The notes beneath the pieces are model-generated. The model worked only from the letters and a program-made list of their open reading frames with translations, ran no database searches and was not told where the DNA came from. Of a stretch of DNA of 5,014 nucleotides, positions 1 through 4,665 are shown one piece after another. This DNA comes from JBBDWZ01 sp050732575 (GTDB taxonomy: Bacteria > Gemmatimonadota > Gemmatimonadetes > Longimicrobiales > RSA9): NCBI GenBank assembly GCA_050732575.1, contig JBOHRF010000392.1, positions 1 to 5,014 on the forward strand. The letters run 5' to 3'. Within the stretch, counting starts at the first letter, position 1. The number at the start of each line of letters is the position of its first letter. A program made the position numbers and the translations under genes.

Positions 1-2
1 CA

Positions 3-239
3 GGCTGGGCCAATTACAACAACATTTACGGTCGCAGCGATCACGCGCGTTACGCGCGTTACAACATTCCCATCGCATTCTTTTTTACCGGTCTGCATCA
101 GGACTACCATCAGGTGACCGATGAGCCCCAATACATCGACTACCCGCACTACACACGCATCACGAATTACATTCGAGACCTGGTGAACGAAGTCGCGAAT
201 CGCGACAAGCGGCCCGTCGTGGACAAGGCCACAACGTAG
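3..239 (+). CDS. M28 family metallopeptidase, C-terminal fragment
   Basis: These are the last 78 codons of a gene that begins before the window, ending in TAG at 237-239. The translation has the hallmarks of the C-terminal end of secreted M28 zinc aminopeptidases: a GRSDH segment, then an I-P-I-A-FFFTGLH strand, then DYHQVTDE. In this family the His of the D-Y-H motif (codon 108-110) is the last zinc ligand. The tail ANRDKRPVVDK is also typical of the M28 lipoprotein/secreted type that trims N-terminal residues from peptides outside the cytoplasm or in the periplasm. The remaining zinc ligands and any signal peptide lie upstream and cannot be seen. A purine-rich stretch and a terminator-like hairpin follow, so this appears to be the end of a transcription unit. 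The family call is firm; substrate specificity cannot be inferred. Confidence 0.9.
   Translation, partial: GWANYNNIYGRSDHARYARYNIPIAFFFTGLHQDYHQVTDEPQYIDYPHYTRITNYIRDLVNEVANRDKRPVVDKATT
43..62. repeat. 9-bp tandem duplication inside the M28 peptidase gene
   Basis: The unit ACGCGCGTT occurs twice head to tail, with a partial third copy, between positions 43 and 62. It is in frame and encodes Ala-Arg-Tyr twice, just after the conserved Ser-Asp-His. The spacing from SDH to the following Ile-Pro matches what I recall for the family (seven residues), so this is probably not a disruptive insertion. Confidence 0.6.
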
Positions 240-248
240 AAAACTCGT

Positions 249-280
249 AAGAGAGGAAGAAAGGAAGAAGAGAAGAAGAG
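249..280 (+). other. Polypurine tract after the M28 peptidase stop codon
   Basis: Thirty-two consecutive purines on the + strand begin ten bases after the stop codon, built from GAAGA/GGAAGA units. The segment 263-272 (GGAAGAAGAG) is the exact reverse complement of 332-341, the pyrimidine run that directly follows the terminator hairpin. It could therefore pair across the hairpin in RNA. Confidence 0.6.
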
Positions 281-299
281 CAAGAACGCAATAGCACAA

Positions 300-341
300 A
301 GGGTAAGACCGGGCAACAACCCGATCTTACCCTCTTCTTCC
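300..341 (+). terminator. Terminator-like hairpin downstream of the M28 peptidase
   Basis: AGGGTAAGA at 300-308 pairs perfectly with TCTTACCCT at 325-333. Inside it, one C/A mismatch (309/324) is followed by CGGG (310-313) pairing with CCCG (320-323) around a six-base loop, CAACAA. That gives 13 paired bases. The hairpin is followed by the pyrimidine-rich CTCTTCTTCC in place of a clean T run, so it is an imperfect intrinsic terminator. It lies about 60 bases after the peptidase stop. On the opposite strand the stem is followed by TTTGTG, so weak bidirectional use is possible. Confidence 0.55.
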
Positions 342-386
342 TGGCCGCACCGGCCGCCGCAAACCTGGAGGGACGCTCTACGCGTA

Positions 387-416
387 TTCGCAAGTCTGCG
401 CGGCCGGCGCGATAAT
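387..416 (+). promoter_or_regulatory. Candidate sigma70-like promoter in the intergenic region
   Basis: TTCGCA at 387-392 matches the -35 consensus at four of six positions. GATAAT at 411-416 matches the -10 consensus at five of six, with an 18-base spacer. Transcription would start around 422-425, about ten bases before the left arm of the 14-bp inverted repeat. A competing reading is that GATAATTTTT is the T run of a short GC hairpin (398-410). Motif matching alone gives many false positives. Confidence 0.33.
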
Positions 417-433
417 TTTTCTTCGTACTCGCG

Positions 434-540
434 TACCCCACACGCGCCGACCAGGTGGGCGCTGTGACTCGCCCTGCAACGCAACCGCCGGGGGGTCGCT
501 TGCGTCACCGCCAGTCCCGTAAGGTTGCGCGTGTGGGGTA
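434..540. repeat. Perfect 14-bp inverted repeat, 107 bp end to end, with TA at both outer ends
   Basis: TACCCCACACGCGC at 434-447 is the exact reverse complement of GCGCGTGTGGGGTA at 527-540, with 79 bases between. Pairing breaks down on both sides. The outermost TA reads the same on either strand, so the structure can also be described as 12-bp terminal inverted repeats flanked by a TA duplication. That layout is expected for small non-autonomous elements mobilised by IS630/Tc1-mariner transposases. The interior carries two smaller hairpins and no coding capacity. Only one copy is present here, so mobility is not shown. Confidence 0.5.
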
Positions 541-549
541 TAGTGAACC

Positions 550-592
550 GAATCGAAGTGCGGCTGGAACAGGGGGACAACCGCATCGATTC
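550..592. other. Strong bulged stem-loop
   Basis: GAATCGA at 550-556 pairs with TCGATTC at 586-592. After a two-base bulge (AG, 557-558), TGCGG at 559-563 pairs with CCGCA at 581-585, giving 12 base pairs. The loop of 17 bases (564-580) includes a run of five G. It begins ten bases after the right arm of the 14-bp inverted repeat. No T run follows, so it is not an obvious terminator. Confidence 0.45.
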
Positions 593-761
593 CTACGCCT
601 CGGCGGGCACGAAATGGAAGACGCGTGCCTCGGAGCGAAGGCCCTGTTTTTCGGTCGAGCGCACGGAATTCTTTGAGTTTACGAGCGCGAGCCAGGGTCG
701 GGTCTGCGCCGGTCAGTGGCACCGGCTACACACCTGGAGCGTGCGGGCCGCAACCCGGAAT

Positions 762-1298
762 TCAGTCGGGTGTGGCCTGGCCCAGGTAGCGGGTCTGGAG
801 GATCTCGCGGTGATGCAGCTCGTGACCGGCAATAGTAAACGCCAGGGCCCGGACCGAGACCGGGTAGCTGTTGGCCGTGCCCGAGCGGGCCCAGGCCTCC
901 TCGGGCAGGTTTTGAAAGAAGGATGCAGTCGAGGCGCGGGTCGCCTCCAACTCGGCGAGCAGGCTGCGCAACGGCCGCTGGTCAAAGCCGGCGATGTCGG
1001 CGTACACGTTTTCGTTGTAACCGGGTAGCGGAGTCTGGTCGCCGCGGGCAATACGCAAGGCGCGGTACAGGAAAATCCGTTCGGCATCGACCACGTGACC
1101 CACGACCTGCTTGATACTCCACTTGCCCTCTGCGTATCGGTAGGCAGACTGTTCTTCCGTGAGGGGGCGCAACATGGCCATGGTGTCGGCCAGCTGCGCG
1201 CGTAAGATCATGCGGATATCGCCGTCGGGGACCCGCTCAATGTAGCGGTGATAGTACGCGGCGTATTCGCTTTGCTCGGGCCGCTGCGGGTCGCTCAT
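762..1298 (-). CDS. DinB/YfiT-fold family protein, putative metal-dependent enzyme
   Basis: The product has 178 residues, the usual size for DinB-superfamily four-helix-bundle proteins. Recognisable family segments are YAAYYHRYIERVPDGDI near the N-terminus, YRYAEGKWSIKQVVGHVVDAER around residues 53-74, then ALRIARGDQTPLPGY, and AGHELHHREIL at 158-167. The putative metal ligands are H68, H159 and H163; the spacing matches the His triad of Bacillus YfiT, which binds nickel. The superfamily includes thiol-dependent transferases that use bacillithiol or mycothiol, and many uncharacterised stress-related members, so the substrate is unknown. I chose ATG 1296-1298 because a strong GGGGAGG ribosome binding site precedes it by a few bases. 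An in-frame start 22 codons upstream would run back into the region shared with the divergent amidohydrolase and has no such site. The protein is probably cytoplasmic. Confidence 0.92.
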   Translation of the reverse strand: MSDPQRPEQSEYAAYYHRYIERVPDGDIRMILRAQLADTMAMLRPLTEEQSAYRYAEGKWSIKQVVGHVVDAERIFLYRALRIARGDQTPLPGYNENVYADIAGFDQRPLRSLLAELEATRASTASFFQNLPEEAWARSGTANSYPVSVRALAFTIAGHELHHREILQTRYLGQATPD

Positions 1299-1376
1299 CC
1301 GAACCTCCCCTGTTGGCTCGATAGGGCTGCGCGAATAAGTTAGCCGGACCCCACCCTGAATCAATCCGGAGTGCCC
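1299..1376. promoter_or_regulatory. Shared divergent promoter region (dinB / amidohydrolase)
   Basis: These 78 bases separate the two divergent start codons and must hold both promoters unless one gene is read from further away. Toward dinB, TTGATT (complement of 1359-1364) and TAACTT (complement of 1337-1342) sit 16 bases apart. Toward the amidohydrolase, TTGGCT (1313-1318) and TAAGTT (1336-1341) sit 17 apart. The two -10 candidates overlap, which would make the promoters mutually exclusive. All four boxes are weak matches, and no clear operator dyad is visible. Confidence 0.3.
1366..1371 (+). promoter_or_regulatory. Ribosome binding site that fixes the amidohydrolase start
   Basis: CCGGAG contains a GGAG core at 1368-1371, five bases before ATG 1377. 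An in-frame GTG at 1371 overlaps this core and would have no site of its own, so ATG 1377 is preferred. Confidence 0.6.
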
Positions 1377-3077
1377 ATGAGACGAATGTTTCTGCTGCTG
1401 GTGCTGCTGGCGGTTGCGGCTTGTGACAGCGGCGAGTCCGCCACGCTGGTGCTGCGCAATGGCAAGGTCGTCACGGTCGACTCAACGTTGCCGGAGGCAC
1501 AGGCGATTGCCGTACGCGGCGCCACCATCATTGCGGTCGGCACGAACGAGGAGATCGATCGCCTGGTTGGCAATGGGACGGAAGTGATCGACCTGAACGG
1601 CCGGCTGGTCGTGCCTGGTTTCATTGAAAGCCACGGTCACTACATGGGCTTGGGCCGCGCCAAGATGATCCTGGACCTGACCACGGCCAAACGCTGGGAT
1701 GACATTGTGGCCATGGTAGCTGCAGCCTCGCGTGATGCCAAAGCAGATGCCTGGATCAGTGGTCGCGGTTGGCATCAGGAAAAATGGGAGGTGCCGCCGC
1801 CCGGTGCCGTGGAGGGCAATCCGGTGCACGATGCGCTGTCGCGCGTTTCGCCCAACAACCCGGTATACCTGACGCATGCCAGCGGTCACGCATCGTTCGT
1901 GAACAAGCGCGCCATGGAAATCGCCGGGATCACACGCAGCACACCCAACCCGTCAGGCGGAGAGATTGTAAAAGGACGTGATGGCGAACCTACCGGCTTG
2001 CTGCGCGAGACCGCGCAGCGTCTGGCCAGCGCGGCGCTGGCCCGCGCGGACTCCTCGCGTTCAGTCGGCGACATTGATGGCGAACGCCGCCGTCAAGTCG
2101 AGTTGGCCGGTCAGGAAGCGTTGTCCAAGGGTGTGACCAGCTTCCATGATGCGGGCTCGTCGTTCGAGATCATCGACTTTCTCAAGACCATGGAAGCCGA
2201 AAACGCGTTGCCCATCCGATTGAACGTGATGGTGCGGCGCGAATCGAACGAGGTCATGGACCAGCGACTGCCGCAGTACCTCATGCCCATCCAGGGCGAC
2301 GACTATCTCACGGTCCGTTCCATCAAGCGTCAGATCGATGGCGCGTTGGGCGCGCATGGCGCCTGGCTGCTCGAGCCCTACATCGACCTGGCCAGCAGCC
2401 GCGGCCTTACCCTGGAGGAGGTAAAAGACATTGAGGGCACGGCCGAAGTCGCCATCAAACACGGCTTTCAGGTGAACACTCATGCCATCGGCGATCGCGC
2501 GAACCGCGAAGTGCTCGACATCTACGAGCGCGTCTTCAAGGCCCATCCCGACAAGTCGGATCTGCGCTGGCGCATCGAACATGCGCAACACCTGAATCCA
2601 GCCGATGTACCGCGCTTCAAACAACTGGGCGTCATTGCTGCCATGCAGGGCGTGCATGCCACGTCCGATGGCCCCTGGATTCCCAAGCGACTGGGTGATG
2701 CGCGCGCCATTCAGACGTCGTACGTATTCCGCGACCTGATCGCCAACGGCGTCGTCATTGCCAACGGCACCGACGTGCCGGTCGAAAACATCAGCCCGAT
2801 CGCCAGCTTCTACGCCAGTGTGTCACGCAAGACCAATACAGGCGAGGTGTTCAGTCCGGGTCAGAAGATGACACGTGATGAGGCGTTGCGATCGTATACG
2901 CTGAACGGCGCTTATGCCGCCTTCGAAGAACAGCAGAAAGGATCTATTACCACGGGCAAGCTGGCCGATATCGTGGTGTTGTCCAAAGACATCATGACCG
3001 TGGCGGAAGATGAGATCCCGACCACGCTGGTGGACCTGACCGTGGTCGGCGGGAAAGTTCGGTTCAAGCGGCAGTGA
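1377..3077 (+). CDS. YtcJ-like amidohydrolase (amidohydrolase family 3), lipoprotein
   Basis: The protein has 566 residues, a normal length for YtcJ-like metal-dependent hydrolases. It starts with a lipoprotein signal: two Arg, a Leu-rich core and the lipobox V-A-A-C, with Cys16 as the predicted lipidation site. Asp17 at +2 is, in enterobacteria, a signal for retention in the inner membrane. Family motifs appear in order: an N-terminal beta segment LVLRNGKVVTVD; PGFIESHGH with the metal-binding H86-x-H88; SIKRQIDGALG with K317; VNTHAIGDRA with H369; RIEHAQH with H402; and NGTDVPVENISP with catalytic D466. The C-terminal GSITTGKLADIVVLSKD strand closes the composite domain. The family hydrolyses C-N bonds in amides, formamides or ring substrates; the natural substrate here is unknown. 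All key residues are present, so it looks active. It is divergent from dinB and convergent with a small membrane protein gene. Confidence 0.95.
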   Translation: MRRMFLLLVLLAVAACDSGESATLVLRNGKVVTVDSTLPEAQAIAVRGATIIAVGTNEEIDRLVGNGTEVIDLNGRLVVPGFIESHGHYMGLGRAKMILDLTTAKRWDDIVAMVAAASRDAKADAWISGRGWHQEKWEVPPPGAVEGNPVHDALSRVSPNNPVYLTHASGHASFVNKRAMEIAGITRSTPNPSGGEIVKGRDGEPTGLLRETAQRLASAALARADSSRSVGDIDGERRRQVELAGQEALSKGVTSFHDAGSSFEIIDFLKTMEAENALPIRLNVMVRRESNEVMDQRLPQYLMPIQGDDYLTVRSIKRQIDGALGAHGAWLLEPYIDLASSRGLTLEEVKDIEGTAEVAIKHGFQVNTHAIGDRANREVLDIYERVFKAHPDKSDLRWRIEHAQHLNPADVPRFKQLGVIAAMQGVHATSDGPWIPKRLGDARAIQTSYVFRDLIANGVVIANGTDVPVENISPIASFYASVSRKTNTGEVFSPGQKMTRDEALRSYTLNGAYAAFEEQQKGSITTGKLADIVVLSKDIMTVAEDEIPTTLVDLTVVGGKVRFKRQ

Positions 3078-3105
3078 CGCGCGACGCGTCGCGCGTCCCG
3101 CGTCA
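3075..3105. terminator. Palindromic hairpin between convergent genes, candidate bidirectional terminator
   Basis: The half-site GACGCGCGACG at 3076-3086 is followed directly by its exact reverse complement at 3087-3097, a perfect 22-bp palindrome. An alternative fold pairs TGACGCG at 3075-3081 with CGCGTCA at 3099-3105. The palindrome includes the TG-A of the amidohydrolase stop codon, and the - strand gene ends two bases beyond the outer fold (stop at 3107-3109). The position between two convergent stops suits transcription termination from both sides. There is no T run on either side, so it would not be a standard intrinsic terminator. Confidence 0.45.
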
Positions 3106-3106
3106 T

Positions 3107-3406
3107 TCAATGGGCGGGCGCGGTGCGGCCCAGCTTGACACCGAAGATCATGAAGCCGATCCAGGAAGCGAGCAGCACGCCCGGGATGGCGAGCAGGCTG
3201 GCAAAAACCATGGCTGCCAATGCTGGCATCATCGCACCGAGCGTAAGCGCAAGCCCATTCCAAAGGGCTACGTGTACGGCGCAACTGGCCAGGAGTCCCA
3301 GCATCTGACGCAGTCCGGTACCGCCCTGCGGTTCGATCGTGGTTCCGCCCAGGAAAATGGAGCCGAACAAACCGAACAGGCACACCGGGATCAGCCAGGC
3401 GAACAT
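3107..3406 (-). CDS. Small multi-pass membrane protein, function unknown
   Basis: The product has 99 residues and I do not recognise its family. Hydrophobic segments at about residues 2-20, 36-58 and 62-91 suggest three membrane spans, the last long enough to be irregular or broken by Pro75. A short polar loop with TTIEPQGG lies between the first two spans, and the tail KLGRTAPAH is short and basic. Gly is frequent and there are two Cys (9 and 42). I chose ATG 3404-3406 because GGAG lies about nine bases upstream and the hydrophobic segment starts at once. Upstream in-frame ATGs at 3460 and 3466 would add a polar 18-20 residue extension and lack a ribosome binding site. The gene stands alone, with its 3' end facing the amidohydrolase and its 5' end facing the serine hydrolase. 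Confidence 0.7.
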   Translation of the reverse strand: MFAWLIPVCLFGLFGSIFLGGTTIEPQGGTGLRQMLGLLASCAVHVALWNGLALTLGAMMPALAAMVFASLLAIPGVLLASWIGFMIFGVKLGRTAPAH

Positions 3407-3571
3407 AATTCGAATCTCCAGAGAGTTGGATAGATACAAGTAGCATGGGGTGTCCGTCATGGGCATGGCAAGGGCCCGTGCCTGCCGGTACTCAGCCGAC
3501 TCACCTTCGCGCGCAACCCTTCCCGCATCGAACGATCTATTAGCAAGATCCCTTCAACGCGAGTTTGAGTC
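3407..3571. promoter_or_regulatory. Divergent intergenic region (membrane protein / serine hydrolase)
   Basis: These 165 bases must contain the promoters of both flanking genes, but I see no pair of boxes I would trust. TATTAG at 3538-3543 is a possible -10 for the + strand without a matching -35. Two dyads are visible: an imperfect 16-bp palindrome GGCAAGGGCCCGTGCC at 3467-3482 (one mismatched pair), and GATCT/AGATC at 3534-3538/3546-3550 around a seven-base loop. Either could be an operator; neither is distinctive. Confidence 0.25.
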
Positions 3572-4575
3572 ATGTCAGCGGAAATGAGCCGTCGCGAGTT
3601 TGCCGCCGCGTTGAGCTTGCTTCCCTTTACCACATTGCAGATCGGCGCGGTGGCAAAGTGGACGCCCCTGGCGCCTGCCATCAACAAACCGGACGCGACG
3701 TTTCTGGCCGGACTGGATCGGCTGATGGAATTGGCGGGTGTGCCGGGGGTGGGCGTTGGTCTGGTGCAGGAGTCGCGCATGGTCTGGCAGCACCATGCAG
3801 GGGTCACGGAGCTCAACGCCAAACCGCCGGTCACCGTCGACACGCTGTTTCCCGCAGCTTCACTAGCCAAGCCGGTATTCGCGTATGCGGTGTTGCGCCT
3901 GGTCGATCAGGGCCGGTTGGACCTGGACCGGCCGCTCAAGTCATATGTGCCCAACCATACGCCGGCCGACGGGCGCGGTGATCGCATCACGGCGCGCCAC
4001 GTGTTGAGCCACTCGAGCGGTTACCGCAACTGGCGCAATCGCACCGACCAGCCGCTCACGGCGCAATCCTATAGCCGTGACTTTGCCAATCGGCTGCTGG
4101 CGGTTGCTGAGAGCAGCGGCAAACCACTGGCTCGCTGGACGCACGACGAGATTGTGGCGGCCATGGAAAAGATGACACCCGCACCGCCCGCCCTTCCCAA
4201 TTTCATCATCCCCAATGCCGCCGGCAGCCTGCTGACCACGGTCGCAGACTACAGTCTTTTCCTGGGCCAGCTCCTGACTCAATCGAATACGACCGTGGCC
4301 TTGAAACCGAAACGCTGCGCATGATGCAAAGCGCACAATCGCGCATCAATGGCGCGCTGTCCTGGGGCCTGGGTTGGGGTCTGGAACGGGCGCACGATCG
4401 TGACTATCTCTGGCATTGGGGAGACAACGGCGCGTGGAAGAACTTCGGGCTCGTACATCCAGCAAGTCGCTCTGCCATTGTCGTATTTACCAGTGGCGCC
4501 AGTGGATTGCGTGTATCCGAGCGCATCATCGATGCCGCCAGCGGACACCAACACGCCGCGTTTTTGTGGGTCTGA
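3572..4575 (+). pseudogene. Tat-exported serine hydrolase (beta-lactamase/DD-peptidase fold), frameshifted
   Basis: The reading frame from ATG 3572 begins with a twin-arginine signal (S-R-R-E-F-A at residues 6-11, likely cleavage after A-V-A near residue 28). It continues with the class C beta-lactamase-like domain: AGVPGVGVGLV, then FPAASLAK with catalytic S97-x-x-K100, then HVLSHSSGYRNW. Near 4276 the frame breaks and ends early at 4322-4324. The family sequence continues in the -1 frame from GAC 4276 to TGA 4573-4575, with INGALSWGLGWGLE and WHWGDNG, whose H-W-G replaces the KTG box. Joining the frames at L235 gives 334 residues; one lost G at 4276 explains it. Relatives I know are nearer 400 residues, and here only about 65 residues separate SSG (148-150) from AAGSL (216-220). 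The segment carrying the catalytic Tyr (YxN/YSG) seems deleted or degenerate; Y167-S-R is the only remnant. ATG 3584 is an alternative start. Intact relatives act on peptidoglycan-like peptides, esters or beta-lactams in the periplasm. This copy is probably inactive. Confidence 0.82.
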
Positions 4576-4645
4576 GAAGCCCAAGGCAAGGCGACACCCG
4601 ATCAGGCTATCTGCTGAAAAGCTGACGTTGCGCAAGGCGAGAGTG

Positions 4646-4664
4646 CAGCGCACACTTCGCGCTG
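4646..4664 (+). promoter_or_regulatory. Hairpin directly before the methyltransferase start codon
   Basis: CAGCGC at 4646-4651 pairs with GCGCTG at 4659-4664 around the seven-base loop ACACTTC, ending one base before ATG 4666. G4645-T4665 and T4644-A4666 could extend it into the start codon. No Shine-Dalgarno sequence is visible in the usual window, because that position is occupied by the right arm of the stem. This may limit initiation or mark translational control. Confidence 0.35.
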
Positions 4665-4665
4665 T

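Larger units (their letters stand above)
423..651 (+). ncRNA. Hypothetical structured RNA (multi-hairpin), unassigned
   Basis: If the promoter at 387-416 works, the transcript would fold as follows. A 14-bp closing stem (434-447 with 527-540) encloses two hairpins: GGGCG/CGCCC at 457-461/470-474, and ACGCAA/TTGCGT at 479-484/500-505. Next comes a bulged stem-loop at 550-592, then GGCACG/CGTGCC at 606-611/624-629. A weak GCCT/AGGC hairpin (627-630/639-642) followed by TTTTT at 647-651 could end it. I compared it from memory with tmRNA, RNase P RNA, SRP RNA, 6S RNA and the cobalamin riboswitch and found no convincing match. No start codon of a downstream + strand gene lies near, so a cis-acting leader is unlikely. 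Strand and even transcription are inferred. Confidence 0.2.
240..761. other. Intergenic region without a convincing gene, rich in secondary structure
   Basis: This is the gap between the convergent M28 peptidase and dinB genes. Open frames crossing it give low-complexity Arg/Ala/Pro-rich translations, lack ribosome binding sites, and overlap dinB where they are long, so I see no protein gene. From left to right it holds: a 32-base all-purine run at 249-280; a terminator-like hairpin at 300-333; a sigma70-like promoter candidate at 387-416; a 14-bp perfect inverted repeat at 434-447/527-540 enclosing hairpins at 457-474 and 479-505; a 12-bp bulged stem-loop at 550-592; a 6-bp hairpin at 606-629; and a T5 run at 647-651. 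The stretch from about 652 to 761 shows nothing I can interpret. Confidence 0.6.

Noticed and set aside
398..420. GCGC-GGCCG-GCGC hairpin followed by GATAATTTTT as an intrinsic terminator
   Set aside because: The stem is only four perfect pairs and the T run begins several bases after it. The same bases fit a -10 box better, and a terminator already lies at 300-341.
539..544. TATAGT as a -10 promoter box
   Set aside because: No acceptable -35 box lies 15-19 bases upstream, and it overlaps the right arm of the inverted repeat.
378..722. Open frame of 114 codons on the - strand in the intergenic region
   Set aside because: Arg/Pro/Ala-rich translation without motifs, no ribosome binding site, and it spans the inverted repeat and stem-loops. 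It is typical of a chance open frame in GC-rich DNA.
525..1028. Open frame of 167 codons on the + strand in the intergenic region and into dinB
   Set aside because: It begins at TTG with no ribosome binding site, overlaps the well-supported dinB gene by over 260 bases on the opposite strand, and its translation shows no recognisable motif.
2061..2657. 198-codon open frame on the - strand inside the amidohydrolase
   Set aside because: It lies wholly antisense to a conserved gene with all family motifs; it is a codon-bias shadow.
2823..3446. 207-codon open frame on the - strand covering the end of the amidohydrolase and the small membrane protein
   Set aside because: It overlaps both better-supported genes in another frame and contains no recognisable domain.
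3467..3482. Imperfect palindrome GGCAAGGGCCCGTGCC as a repressor operator
   Set aside because: It is short, GC-rich, has a mismatched pair, and no regulator gene or promoter pair is nearby. I noted it only within the intergenic entry.
4262..4290. Programmed ribosomal frameshift in the serine hydrolase
   Set aside because: There is no slippery heptamer, no internal Shine-Dalgarno-like sequence at the right spacing and no clear downstream stem. Secreted hydrolases of this family are not known to use it.
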